This document shows, piece by piece, positions 1-10,605 of a DNA stretch of 64,000 nt (position 1 is its first letter; every line of letters begins with the position of its first letter). The notes under the pieces are model-generated. The model ran no database searches, was not told the DNA's origin, and saw nothing but the letters and a program-made list of their open reading frames with translations. A program made the translations under genes and the position numbers. Source of the stretch: Eremomyces bilateralis CBS 781.70 (lineage: Eukaryota > Ascomycota > Dothideomycetes > Eremomycetales > Eremomycetaceae); assembly GCF_010015585.1 (NCBI RefSeq), contig NW_022985071.1, forward strand, positions 704,155 to 768,154. The letters are read 5' to 3'.

Positions 1-25
1 GACGTCCGGACTCATTGGTATCTAG

Positions 26-1335
26 GTTTGCCTCGTTGGAGACCACGACTCCCATCTCGCAACTGGATGATTTTCCTCTCTACTGTTTCTGCATTCACTG
101 GAGCGTGGTGGTACGATCGACGCGAGATCAAACGCGCCCAGAAGAAATGGTGCGACGAGGTGGCCACCCTGGCTGAGCAACCGCTCCCGCCGAACCGTAT
201 GCCACGACGGATCACCGTCGTCCTCGGCACGTTCCCTGGCGACGGCTTGCTGAACATGCGGGAGCACTTCCACGACTACGTCAAGCCGGTTCTCCTCGCT
301 TCCGGGCTGGATTGGGATGTGATCGAAGGAAGGAAAGAGGGGGAGATCCGGGCACAGGTGGCGGAGCGGATACGGGAGGCGCGGCAAAAGAACGGGGAGA
401 AAGGCGCTTCGAGCGAGGAGCCGGTCGTGAACGCTCCGTTTGACCTGGAAGAGGCAAGGCGAGCTCAAGGGATATACATGGAAGGTTCGGAGCGGCGGGA
501 CGGACCCCTTCGTGGAGATTTGGTGATCGGGCGACATGCGTGGAAAGAATATATCCGGGGTCTGCATGAAGGATGGCTCGGTCCGCTCGATCCCCCTAAA
601 GTGGAAGAACCGGCGAAAGATGCAGAGCCGGCAGTTGTGCACGAGGCGAACCCGGCGGTGCCAGCCTCTCCGGTTTCATCGATGGCGGAAATCATGACGA
701 AAGATGGAGCCACGGAAGGAACCAATGCCGAGCCGCCAAAGGAGAGCGAGGAGAAGGAAAAGAAGGAGGAGGAGAAGAAGGAGGAGGAAAAGAAGAAGAA
801 GAAGCGCCCACAACCCGTGCCGTTTATCACTCCGTCCGAATATCCTGCGGCCGAACTCTCGCCTAATACCCCCAAAGAACTCGGTCCGTCCGCGGTGGTC
901 ACGTTCCCCCATATCATGGGATTCCTGAACAGCCCGCAACGACTCTACCGATTCTTAAACCGGCGATATCTAGCTGACGACACCGGACGCGAGGTGGCAG
1001 CGGTTGCATTTGGCCATTATCGACCGTACGCGCGCCACGACGAGTCACACGAGCCGTCGGAACTCGCCTCCGATTCGAATTCTCCCGCAGCCATGGGATC
1101 CCTCTCAGAAGCGTCCAGCTCGGAGCAGCTCCATCTCCTCCAGGATGAGGAGAAGAATTGGCACAAATCGTATCGCAAGCGCGGACTGAAGGAAGACGAA
1201 GTGCCGCCGGCGAAGGACGAGAAGGCGTCGGATGAGGAGGTGGAGGAGAAGCCGCATGAATACACCTGGACCAATGCGATCGTATTGGACCCGCGCATCG
1301 CTGATCGGATGCGGAAGTTTGTCTACGAGCGATAG
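26..1335 (+). CDS. TIM54: Mitochondrial inner-membrane translocase subunit Tim54, 3' exon (5' end outside window)
   Basis: This is the last exon of a Tim54 homologue, a subunit of the TIM22 complex that inserts carrier proteins into the mitochondrial inner membrane. A splice acceptor (TATCTAG, ending at 25) precedes the exon, which opens with the last two bases of a codon; there is no ATG at the expected place, so the first exon lies to the left of the window. The visible 436 residues begin with the conserved LPSRNW, a single hydrophobic stretch (MIFLSTVSAFTGAWW) and YDRREIKRAQKKWC, as in the family. Residues of about 241-259 form a lysine/glutamate tract encoded by a 57-base pure-purine run (748-804). 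The exon ends at TAG 1333-1335. The next gene is convergent, 251 bp away. Identification rests on recognised family sequence; the length of the missing part is unknown. Confidence 0.9.
748..804 (+). repeat. 57-base polypurine tract inside TIM54
   Basis: An uninterrupted A/G run within the coding strand, built from GAG, AAG and GAA codons. It encodes an alternating Lys/Glu segment. Such tracts are prone to length change. Confidence 0.9.
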
Positions 1336-1586
1336 AATAGGGGAAGGTTCATGGCATTGCGGGCGTTTTCGTGGGCACTCCCTATCGTTTCCTTGCTCAC
1401 CATCGACGTTCGTGAAGGGGGCCTTGTATGTTTTGGAATTGGGTATGTAATCTAGCATGGGATCATGGAGGGAAAAATTCTGCACATATCCGTATGGGGG
1501 GCTGGGAATCACCTGTACAATACCTCCTCTCTAGTCGACCCGCTGCGGTTGGATCCGGGAAGCCAGCCCGTCCAACGGTGTCAATG

Positions 1587-2411
1587 TTAACAATCACTGT
1601 ACAATTGCTTGAGAACCGCGTCTACTGCTTGAGCTACGGCGTCGCCCTTCTGCCACATGCCGTCGTGCGATTCCGTCACTTCCAACTCCAATAATCGGTT
1701 CCTTGGAGTCACGCCAGGCGATTGCGCCGGATTCACAAGTTCAAATCCCCATCGACTCTGCAGCCACGCCCCCATCACCGATTTCTGCTCTTCCTCCACC
1801 AGCCCATCCTCCCCACTCCACACCAACACAATAACCCTCCCCCCTCCCTCCACCACCCATTCCTCCTCCCCAAACGCTCCATTCACCGGGCTCGCCGCCT
1901 CCCATGCGGCCCCATCCCCCCCAAAAGCCCCCGTCAAGAACTCGCCGTACACCGGCTGGGACGCATGATTCCGTGCCAGCAGCGGCAGATCATGCAGTCC
2001 GGAGAGCGACACCACCGCGACCGGTCTCCGCAGCCGATCCGGGAATGCGAGGCCCGCGCGGAGCAGCGGGTCGCCGACGAGCTGGAAGGCTAAGGTCCCG
2101 CCGCACGAGTGGCCGACGAGGAGGTAGTCGTGGCCGGTGGGGTTGCCCACGCCGTAACGCTGGTTGAGTTTTAGCAGCGCTTGCATCACATCGTCAACGT
2201 GCGCGGGATGCGCCACCGGGCTGCCGCCAGAGGGGTCGGGAGCGCTGAGGCGGTAGTTGAGGCTTGCGAATCCGGCGATGTGAGATGAGGCGCGGGAAAA
2301 AGACGGGTGGTTTAATAGGAGGTGGAGAGTAGGAAGGAAATCTGCTGAGCTCTGGGTCGGGTCGCGCCATGCGCCTCCGTGAATGTAGCTTTGAGGGATT
2401 AGTGGGATCAT
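1587..2411 (-). CDS. BNA7: Kynurenine formamidase-like alpha/beta hydrolase (start uncertain)
   Basis: An alpha/beta hydrolase of 274 residues resembling fungal kynurenine formamidase, which hydrolyses N-formylkynurenine in tryptophan-to-NAD breakdown. Visible marks are the oxyanion motif HGGAW (11-15) followed by RDP, the nucleophile elbow GHSCGG with Ser102, and a likely catalytic His249 in ESHDGMW. The family normally has about 35-60 residues before HGG, ending in a strand like LQTLDIWLP; here only ten precede it from the ATG at 2411, and the frame is closed upstream by TGA. A good donor (GTAAGA at 2465) and a branch/acceptor (CTAAT, then AAAG ending at 2389) suggest an upstream exon, but I could not find one that keeps frame and has an ATG. 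Either the 5' exon is unresolved or the protein is N-terminally shortened. Ser102 is intact, so this is not an obvious pseudogene. Confidence 0.72.
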   Translation of the reverse strand: MIPLIPQSYIHGGAWRDPTQSSADFLPTLHLLLNHPSFSRASSHIAGFASLNYRLSAPDPSGGSPVAHPAHVDDVMQALLKLNQRYGVGNPTGHDYLLVGHSCGGTLAFQLVGDPLLRAGLAFPDRLRRPVAVVSLSGLHDLPLLARNHASQPVYGEFLTGAFGGDGAAWEAASPVNGAFGEEEWVVEGGGRVIVLVWSGEDGLVEEEQKSVMGAWLQSRWGFELVNPAQSPGVTPRNRLLELEVTESHDGMWQKGDAVAQAVDAVLKQLYSDC

Positions 2412-3064
2412 GTGGAGGGCGGACTTGTCGACTGGATTGGATCATGGTCGGGCTTGACTTCTTACAACTCGGGAAAGGCGGATAGCGGACATGTGGGAAA
2501 TCGGGACCTACATTACCCAAACTGCTCCTTGTTTATTTAACTCCCTGCTCTGGACGAGGACATCGAGGGACTGCAGAGGGTCGGGTCCGTACGATATCCT
2601 CTCCATCGGGGGATTATCGCTGCCCATACAGGAACACTAGTATATACTGGAATTTGCTCTCCAATTCTCCGTGGCCAAAACCAAATATACCAGTACTCAG
2701 CGGTTAAACATGCGGGGTGTGGTTTAATACTGGAGATATAATTCAGTCCCTGAGAGGAAGGGAGGCGAATATAATTACGTGATTGGTTGAGAAATGTGAA
2801 AAGGAACAAGATCTGATTGGTCCCGATCGAAAAAGTTGAGAAATATGATTGGCTGAAAATGGATAAACGGATTACACCACGTGACCAAAATATAGATAGA
2901 ATCACGTGGAGTGGCGAAGCCGCCCGTGACCCGGCCATGTCATCTCCCTGACCAGCCCTACGTTCCCTACAAATGCCCTGCCTCTCCCCCCGCAATTCAT
3001 CCATCTGCACCACTCTACCCATTACCCAAACCCCATCTCTGGAATTGGGGGTTAAAACACCATC
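2412..3064. promoter_or_regulatory. Divergent intergenic region with three CCAAT boxes and two CACGTG sites
   Basis: This region separates the minus-strand formamidase from the plus-strand gene at 3065. It holds three inverted CCAAT boxes (ATTGG at 2782, 2816 and 2848, spaced 34 and 32 bp) followed by two palindromic CACGTG sites (2878-2883 and 2903-2908, 25 bp apart) about 160-185 bp upstream of the ATG at 3065. CCAAT is the site of the fungal CBC/HAP complex and CACGTG is a bHLH site; that they act here is inference. A 184-codon open frame on the minus strand (2537-3091) looks like chance. Confidence 0.5.
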
Positions 3065-4450
3065 ATGGCTCCCTCCGTGGGAACCTTCCACCTCCTGGTG
3101 GCTAAAAATGCCAAATTACTCCGGTTCGTATCATCGATCCTCCCGTCCTGAGATCGTACTGACGCCCCCTCTAGGTTCGCATGGAAGCAGGCCGCCCAAG
3201 CCGTCCAAAACCACGTCCCCATCGCCCGTGCCATCGAAACCGAACTCCAACCCATCGCAACCCGCATCGCCCCGCGGACCTCCGCCCAGCGCATCGCCTG
3301 GCTCAAGCAATCGGGCGCCCGCAGCTACGCGTCCGCCGCCCGGCACGGCGCCTCGCGCTCGTTCTCCACCTCCCAGCGGCATGCGGCCGGACTCAAATAC
3401 GACCGCAGCAAATACCCCACCTCCCGTATCCGCAGCGCTGTCGAGCGGTTCACGGGCCGCGCGCCGTTCGCGTCGACGATGCGGCCGAACCTCACGGGCG
3501 GGTCGCTCGGGCGGACGGCCGGAGGATACACGCTAGGCGCAGGGCGGGTCGGGGGCGCGAGGCATTTCTCACATGGCCCGGCGAGCCCGGCGGAGGTGGT
3601 GCGACATGTGTCGCAGGGGGTACGGGCGTTCATGCTTGAGGGGAAGCGGGCACAGTTCGATGGGGTGGATCCCGTAACTGGGAAGCATCGGTATAAGGAG
3701 GTGTCGGTGCTGGAGAACGACGTCTCACGCAAAATGAGCGCGTTCCAGCCATGTTCACCGGGGTCGTTCATCGACTTTCCCGTTAACCCGACCATCACTG
3801 CGCTGGCACCTCGCCACGCCTTTGAAGGCACCGGATTCACCCCCAAGTCAATGGACACCCTCAACACCGACGGGCTCCTAGACGTCTTGTCGATCGACTT
3901 CTCCCGCGCGCTGAAAGACCTCGCCATCGTCCTGACCGACCTGAAGCGCCTCGCCTCGCTCGGCGACCTCCCCATCTCTTACCACGGCACGATCGTCCGG
4001 GTGCATTTCCCGGGCTGCGATGCCGACACGGTCGAGCAGCTGTGCGACGAGTTGGGCATCCAACGCGGCATCGTCGGGCAGGATCGGGAGTTCCCCGCGT
4101 TCGCCGGGACGGAGATCGCGCTGCTCTTCCCGTTCGCGCCTAGTATCGTGTCGTCCGAGGCGGACGGCCACTCGCTGTACGAGCCGCGGAATCCGCCCGA
4201 CAAGATCGACTACGACTTCGAGCTGTTTCCGCGCGTGCGGTCCGTGATGTCGGCGGAATCGGAGGATGGGAATGGACCGCTCATGATTCCGTCGAGCAAT
4301 CCATGGGTTTCATCCCCGTCGGGGTATGAGAGCATTCGTACCAGCGACTTGGAGGACGGCGACGCTCGCGGCCCCCCTCGGTGCCATGATCCGCTGGAGT
4401 ATCAAGGTCTCCAGGGGGTTTATCGGTTCATCGAGCAGTGCGAGGTCTAG
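3065..4450 (+). CDS. Conserved fungal protein, commonly mislabelled casein kinase II beta 2 subunit
   Basis: Two exons, 3065-3123 and 3175-4450, with a 51-bp intron (donor GTTCGT, acceptor CTCTAG), give 444 residues. The start MAPSVGTFHLLVAKNAKLLR, the segment RPNLTGGSLGRTAGGY, the pair YFSHGP-like RHFSHGP, and the C-terminal GYESI...GLQGVYRFIEQC match a protein family present across Pezizomycotina that databases often call casein kinase II beta 2 subunit. It has no zinc-binding CK2 beta domain, and a real CK2 beta gene lies at 11038, so that name is not supported. The basic, Arg/Ser-rich N-terminal half suggests a mitochondrial presequence (inference). Function is unknown to me. The model is strongly supported by frame continuity across the intron. 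Confidence 0.82.
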
Positions 4451-4934
4451 CATCGCGGCACCGTTCGTTTTCCTTTCATAGTTATTGTCCTCTCAACTTA
4501 GCGGCTCCAAATTGTAAATTAAATGACTCAAGACCATTCCATGTTTGCAGGTATCCGGCAATGTGATCCTTGTGGGCACAGAGGATGCCGGTGAAAGCCG
4601 CTCTGTGCATCTACCACCAAATCAGAGTTCAGAGTAGAAGCCCCTGCTGAGGCCATTCACGTGGCCTGTTTATGGTAGAATGAGCTGCTGTAGTCGTTAA
4701 GAGCGTGATTGTGCGTTCGTTCCCAGTTTCACGCTCGGGTATTTGAGTATTTTGCAGGTCGATCGCGAATACGACCTGGCCACTCCAATATCTGGGTTTG
4801 CCATTAGATCCGAGTCATCCTGCAACCTGGAAACCGCGATGCCTTGAACTTATGCGGATTTTCGAGACCCGTCGCCACGCTCGGCAATTGACCGTCACGC
4901 TTCCGACCGCTCAGCGCCGATCCATCGAGCGGAC
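4451..4934. other. Convergent intergenic region
   Basis: About 480 bp between two genes that end toward each other. It should contain both 3' untranslated regions. I see no open frame with coding character, repeat or RNA gene in it. Confidence 0.6.
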
Positions 4935-5561
4935 TCACGCCAGCGGATTCGCATGAACTGTAACATTCTTCACCGTCACCCGCTCCGCCGGCCTCCCCTT
5001 CCCATCAACCTTCACCTCCTCCAACCGATCCAGCGTCTCCCCCCCATCGATCACCCGCCCAAACACCGTATTCTTGCCATCCAAATGCGGCGCCGCCGCG
5101 AAGCAGACGAAGAACTGGCTACCGTTCGTGTTGGGGCCTTTGTTCGCCATGGAGACGATCCCCCGGGCGTTGTGGCGCAGGGCCGGGCGGATCTCGTCGG
5201 CAAAGAAGCCGGAGTCGGAGGGGTCGTGGGGGGCGGCGTGGATGCTGCGGGAGGACTTGGATTTGGGGTCGGTGGCGGGGGAGCCGGTTTGTGCGATGAA
5301 GGAGGGGATGATGCGGTGGAACGGGGAGCCGTCGTAGGCGGATGAGGCGCAGAGAGCGAGGAAATTCTGGGGGAGGGTTAAGATGAGGAACTATATTCTT
5401 TCGGAGGACGGACTGACCTCCGCTGTTTTCGGGACGCTGTCGCAGAAGACCTCGATCTTGAGATCGCCGATATCGGTGTGGAACTGGGCGATGTTAGAAC
5501 TCGAGACATACAGGCGTCCGCAATGGTTTTTTTTTTTTGGAAAACGTACCGTGACAGACAT
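4935..5561 (-). CDS. cyp10: Peptidyl-prolyl cis-trans isomerase, PPIL3/Cyp10 type
   Basis: A single-domain cyclophilin that catalyses cis-trans isomerisation of proline bonds; PPIL3 proteins are spliceosome-associated in other eukaryotes. Three exons on the minus strand, 5561-5550, 5483-5418 and 5366-4935, encode 169 residues, close to the usual 160. The first exon is only 12 bases (MSVT) before GTACGT. The protein reads MSVTFHTDIGDLKIEVFC and later SPFHRIIPSFIAQTGSP, NARGIVSMANKGPNTNGSQFF, and HLDGKNTVFGRV, which are the active-site blocks (catalytic Arg in FHRI, QFF, and the NTVFG segment). The usual short loop after QTGDP is longer here (a Ser/Lys-rich SPATDPKSKSSRS segment), as in PPIL3. 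The 1.2-kb region upstream is shared with the divergent arrestin-like gene. Confidence 0.93.
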
Positions 5562-6757
5562 GATATCTTATAATGGGGTGGCCTGCTCAAGCGGGCAAGG
5601 CGGTTGTTGAGTGTAGCTAGATTGCACCCGGCGTTTGGCAGGAGTTTCCTTGGAGGACTAGGGACTCAAGAAAGCAACCAGATTAATAGCGGTATGTATG
5701 ATTGGAATGGAATTGGAATTAAATCGGAATAAAACTAAAGGCTCGAATATTTATCAAGTTGTATTGGAGATGTGGATGTGAATATTAATTATTGATTATC
5801 TGATTATCGTGGTGGTGCTTTGATGATAATTCACAATACGGTAATTACCCCAAGGAAATAACTGCGGGGCCCAATCGCTGGTAGTTTCACTTAGTAAGGT
5901 ATAAAGGTACCCCATACGGGCCATAATTATCATCGACTTCAGTCTTTACCTACTAAGGCCATATGTTACGATAGGAAGGACTTAGAATCTTAAATATTGT
6001 TGAGTGGGCATCATCGGATTGGAGCTTGGGGATTGGATCGGAGTTCCGACAGTCTCACTCTCTGCTGTCTCTCGTGTGTGTCATTGAGTGAGTGTCTCTC
6101 TCCCCAGCAGGCCAGCACATATCGTAATCTCGTAGGGTCGTCATACGCCGTGCCGCTACACCTCTCTAGACTCTAGCCCCATCGGCTCCTCCGCTCTCTC
6201 ACCACTTCACTTCCGGTCAATCACTACTCAATCGTTCACTAGGGGAGTACAGGTACATCTCTACTTGCTACTATTCATCTTGTCCGACCCTCCTTTCTTG
6301 CATCGGTACTTGTAGACCGCCTATCTCGGTCGCTGTACATCCCCATCGCTCGGTCCAGGCTCTCCCATTCGGCCTCACCTCACCTATCACCTCGTTTTCC
6401 CTGGTCCTCCGGCCGTACTGCACACCTGAAGATTCCGCAATCAGGACCCCCCTTGACAGTTGCCAGCAGCCCAGCACGAGTTCAGCCCTGCGAAATCCAC
6501 ACCCCCTTCGTCCCCACTTCGCAATCCATCACACGGATTATTCACATCTCGAACGACGAACCGCTCTTGTGTTTACTGATTCCTGTATGATCACCCATCT
6601 TCTCCCCACCTACCCTTCCTTTCCGCACCATCGTTTTCGAACCCTCGTGCTGCTCTCCCTCGAATCCGCTTCGATTGGCGGCGTTTAACCTTCCCATGCC
6701 GCGGAGCGGCCGTGTCCTTCGCCCGCTGGCCACGCCGTATCGCCGGGTGTCGAGACG
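5562..6757. promoter_or_regulatory. Divergent intergenic region, A+T-rich left and pyrimidine-rich right
   Basis: About 1.2 kb between divergent genes. The left part (5690-6000) is A+T-rich. The right part (about 6050-6560) is rich in C/T runs such as CTCTCTGCTGTCTCTCG, typical of long fungal 5' leaders, and probably belongs to the leader of the arrestin-like gene. No coding frame in it is convincing. Confidence 0.5.
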
Positions 6758-8089
6758 ATGGCGGCGTTTGTGCGGATATCCGGTCCGCCCAATAGCAACT
6801 TCCTCGTGGGCTACCCGGGCATATCGGCGACGCTGGTAAGTCACTCCGCCCTTTCCACTCGCGCGGTCCGGTCCGCACCGTTGCGCGCATCGCTGACCGT
6901 GTGCTCTCCTATCTAGCCGCGAATAGAAGGAAAAGTCGAGATCCGCCCCGGCGTCGGGGTGTCCGCCCCCGTGCAGGTGTCCCTCGTCACCATCGCGCTC
7001 ATGCGGAAGGAAACCATCCACCCGTCCGCCGACTCCATCACGAAAAAGCGGCTGGCGGCTCCGCGTAAGGAGATCACGGACCTGGTCGGCAAGGAGCGGT
7101 TGCTGTATCGCTGCCCCACCGGCAAGGAGTTCGAGAACGTCATGGCCATGGACCTGCCGTTCGTTATTTTTATCCCGTACGGGCGAGGGGGGGAGGAGGT
7201 CAGTCGCCGAGTACCCCCGGCGAGCCTGCAGTTGGCGAGTCGGACCGCCGAAACATATTACGAGCTCGTCGTCACGGTGCAGCAAGGGGCGCAGGACCAG
7301 AAGAAGCACACGACGCCCGTCCCTATATTACGATACGATACACTGTCAACATTCGGCATGTACAATCGCCCCGAATCCGCGGAGCGGGTGACGGACCATC
7401 TGGTCACGTTGGGCATCTCATTACCACGGTGGTCCTACGGCCCGCTGGATCCGATCAGCGTGTACATCAAACTGAGCCCGAACCGGGACTGGATGAACAA
7501 AGCGAAGAAGGTCACCATCCAAAAGATCACCATCGGTATCGACGAGGAGGTCGTCTACAACCACGAGGGCGACGAACCGACCATCAAAACCAAATCCATC
7601 GCCCGCACCAGCCAAGCCGTCAACGTCAAGATGCCCGAAGCCGGCTACTTCACCAACCTCGGCCTCGTCTTCCCCGCCAAGGACCTTCGCGACAGCGACG
7701 GGATAATACCGCGCGGGAAGAAGGAATTCCCGCTGTACCCCGTCAGCGGGTTTACCACCATCGGCACGCTCTACAAGATCCAATACTTCCTCACCGTCAA
7801 AGTAAGTCAAGTCCCCCCAGTCCACCGTTTGATCTAATATGATCAGGCCCACATGTCCTCCGCCCGCGACATCCTCCTCCGCCAACCTATCGTCGTCTGC
7901 CCCTTCGACCACACCAGCTGCAAAGAGGAGATGGAGGCCATCGAGCAGGCGGCGCGCGACGCTGCGCACGTCAGCCCCGATAACCCCATGCTCCCGGCGT
8001 CGAGCGTCATCAAGGCCAACGATTCGAACGGGCTGCAGGCGCTGGGGATGACGATGGTGGGCGGGCTGCGGAAGCCGCTGATCGAGTAG
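6758..8089 (+). CDS. Arrestin domain-containing protein
   Basis: Three exons, 6758-6835, 6917-7801 and 7847-8089, give 401 residues; introns are 81 and 45 bp with GTAAGT donors. The N-terminus FVRISGPPNSNFLVGYPGIS starts an arrestin_N-like beta-sandwich with the segment PRIEGKVEIRP, and the second half (about 180-330) forms the C-terminal sandwich with AETYYELVVTV and YFLTVKAHMSSARDILLRQPIVVCPFD. Fungal arrestin-like proteins act as adaptors that bring ubiquitin ligases to membrane transporters or in pH signalling. The usual PPxY motifs for HECT ligase binding are not visible here, so which ligase or cargo it serves is open. The start at 6758 is chosen because it gives the conserved N-terminal strand and splices in frame. 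Confidence 0.82.
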
Positions 8090-8694
8090 GGGAGTAGACC
8101 ACTGAGTCTAGGAGAAGGTACTTAGTCGCGCGGACGGATTCTTGCCAGGAGTACTGGGCTGGGACGTGCGAACGCCCACATTTCCTTGCCGATGGAACGG
8201 GATATCAGACCGGAGTTATATTGTCCTTTCCCACAGCCAGGACGACGAAGGAATTCCGGAACCACGCTTAGGAGTTTTTGAGAGCATCGCGTTGGCGTTT
8301 TTTGGAGATGGGAGGGAAGGCCAGGGGGATATGGATCTGTGGCGCGCGGCTCGTTCCGCTTTGGACAAAGCGTGGTGAATACCGGAAACGTTGGGGGGGG
8401 GACCGAGAACTCGGTTTTTTTAGGCACCGCCGATTACGGAGGCGCGTAACTGCGTGATTCAGAAATTCACGTGGAGGTACATCGCATCCGGGGGGTGGCA
8501 ATGGTGGAGAGTTAGGTATTTGTGAATCTAAGGTCTCGAGATATGATGGACTGTTTTCGCTTGGTTGTTGAATCCTGAACTGTTGGGCCATTGAGGATTC
8601 CCGGAAGAGATAAAAACGGCTTCAGGTCGGTCTACGCCATGAACAACGAAGGAATTAGAGTCGATATAATTTTTCTGGGGGAGGGGAAATCCAG
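8090..8694. other. Convergent intergenic region
   Basis: About 600 bp between convergent genes. A 107-codon open frame on the minus strand (8268-8591) is proline-rich, unsupported by splice context or similarity, and I treat it as chance. Nothing else is seen. Confidence 0.5.
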
Positions 8695-8947
8695 TCACCT
8701 TGATCGAAACGCCAGCTGAAACGTGCGCGGTTGCGCGGTCCCATCATGTTCCTGCGGTTGCCCTTTCCCAAGGAGCCGAGCGATTGACGCGTCGACCATC
8801 TCTTTCAGGGCGATGTATTGCGCGCTGGACTCGCCAAAGGTCGAGGCGGCGTTGCGGAGGTTGGTGCGGAGCTGGAGGGGATTAGCTGCGTTGAGGGGGC
8901 GAGAAGGGTTGACGGACGATTTGGATGGTGTCGTCTGGTTCGGACAT
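8695..8947 (-). CDS. Small unknown protein, two exons, 68 residues
   Basis: I do not recognise this gene. Exon 1 (8947-8918) reads MSEPDDTIQI; a 46-bp intron with donor GTCCGT, branch GCTAATC and acceptor CCTCCAG joins it in frame to exon 2 (8871-8695), which ends with TGA. The product is 68 residues, hydrophilic, with a heptad-like stretch LRTNLRNAASTFGESSAQYIALKEMVDASIARLLGK that would form one amphipathic helix, and a short polar tail. No signal peptide or membrane segment. The size and helical character resemble small subunits of multi-protein complexes, but I assign no function. A longer unspliced frame from 9036 starts with a poor N-terminus and is less likely. Confidence 0.5.
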
Positions 8948-9248
8948 TGTGGGATTGAGATGGGGGGATTGGAGAGTGTAGGGTAATGTGTAACTCGGGG
9001 TTTAATCAACATAAGAGAAAGTTCCGTTGAGATCAAGTGAATTTTTGGTTTCCATCATACGTATGCAGCTTTTATGAAGTTGTACGCAAGTAATACACGT
9101 TTGATCACTACTAACTAGCTATAGATTCCCAACTTAGATCTCATTTGCAAGGATCCGCAACTACGCCAATATCGCCGTCGCCAACGACCATGACCGTGGG
9201 GTATCACATAAAACTCCTTTCCTACGCCCAATCCCAAGTCCTCTATCG
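8948..9248. other. Intergenic region
   Basis: About 300 bp between two minus-strand genes: the end of SEN54 and the promoter of the small unknown gene. Nothing further is seen. Confidence 0.5.
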
Positions 9249-10605
9249 CTATCTAGGTCCATTCCCTGTCGGTTTCGCGGCCCGATGCCTTCCCTTCCGG
9301 CCCCCCGACCGCTTGAACGGAGGTCCCCGTTTCCGCGGCGACCATTGGATCCCCTCGATCGCAAACCCCGCATCCGACGCCGTCAAGTAACTAACAATCC
9401 CGCAGTCGACGATCGCGAGGATGACGTTGCGATGTCCTTTTTTGAGGCGCTGGTAGAGCGGCATGGATTCCGGCGGGGGTGCGTATGGTGTGGACGCCAG
9501 CAGCGAGGAGAGTTGCGCGAGTGAGGGTACAGTGGTTTCTCGTGCTGACATGACCGCTATCTGGTAGTCGGGAGGGGGAGGGGAGCGTTTGGAGTAGTTG
9601 CTGGAGGGCTTGTAGACGTGGAAGGTGATGCTGAGGGCGTCGGGGTCGGGCGTTTGGTCGGGGTCGAAGTACGGTGGTGTTGGAGTATCGGTGGGTTTGG
9701 TGGTGGGGTTGTGGCTGGGGATGATCCGAAGCAGGTGGAAAATATCGTCTAGCATCTTGTTAGAAATGGTCAGACGATGAATCGGAGATGACGCACCGTA
9801 TGAGCGATAGAGGCCTGGCGATACCAACGGGCCGGCGATGCCGCGCTTCTCTAGTGATGCAGCAGCGGATCGCGACCGCCGTTCCGCGAGGAAAGAGAAT
9901 AGAGAAGTGGTCCTAGCCGGTGGGCTTGTGGTCGGCCCCTCGACTTGCGCAATACCTGCTCGAATCACGATATACCCCAATCTCTTCAAATGCGCATACA
10001 CCGAATACATCTCCATGGTCAACGGCCTCTCGAGTGACTGTCCCATCCCAATGAACACCGAATAAGCCGCCTGCAGGCTCATGGGAACCGTGTCCTCCTC
10101 TCCCGCGCCGTGAGCCCCCTCGTCTCCAGGAAGCAGGTCCGGGGGCCATTGAACATCGAGAGATCCGCGCTCCAGGAGATACAGCGCTTCTTCGGGCGCC
10201 AGCCATATCTGGCCGCCCGTCCACCGCCCCATGGTCATGAAATGCCGGTCGTGCGGCTTCTCCACGAACGCGCCGCATCCCCCGTAGTCCAGGATAGCTT
10301 TGGTGCGGTTCTTCCCCCGGTGGACTCGGGTATAGGACAAGGCGTCTTCCATGGCGGCCCGCGACGCCTCCAGCACGGATGTCTGCATCTGCGTCGCGTC
10401 TGGTTCGAAGTCTTTCTCACCCCGCTTGGGGAGCTTGTGTTGGGAGCCGGCATTGCTGGAGATGTCAGCGCTTATATACGGGAGTGGGGGGAGGAGCGCA
10501 CAGGAGGTTGGCTAGAAATCGGAAGTCTTGCGCCTCCTCGGACAGATCGACCTCGACTCCAGGTTGGCCGGAGGGAGGCACGGCGTCTTCATCGATGTCG
10601 GCCAT
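9249..10605 (-). CDS. SEN54: tRNA-splicing endonuclease subunit Sen54
   Basis: Sen54 is a structural subunit of the tetrameric endonuclease that removes introns from precursor tRNAs. Three exons, 10605-10502, 10455-9797 and 9748-9249, give 420 residues. The N-terminal domain shows FRFLANLLNAGSQHKLPKRG (spanning the first splice), KDFEPD, and GKNRTKAILDYGGCGAFVEKPHDRHFMTMGRW, all typical. The second intron (48 bp, GTGCGT...CTAAC...GCTAG) is a multiple of three and without splicing would add 16 residues between YRSY and DDIFHLLRIIP; splicing restores the family pattern, so I remove it. The C-terminal nuclease-like fold has RNVILAIVDCGIVSYL. The first intron is 46 bp. The divergent CK2 beta gene starts 432 bp away. 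Confidence 0.92.

Noticed and set aside
2537-3091. 184-codon minus-strand frame upstream of the 3065 gene
   Set aside because: Covers the promoter with CCAAT and CACGTG sites, has no recognisable domain, and overlaps the start of a well-supported gene.
3065-4450. Naming this gene a casein kinase II beta subunit
   Set aside because: It lacks the four zinc cysteines and the CK2 beta fold; the real subunit is at 11038-11922.
6542-7309. 255-codon minus-strand frame over the arrestin-like gene
   Set aside because: Antisense shadow of conserved coding sequence with low-complexity Arg/Gly content.
9249-10388. Unspliced reading of SEN54
   Set aside because: It would retain a 48-bp in-frame intron and miss the first exon; splicing restores both conserved N-terminus and the SYDDIFHLL segment.
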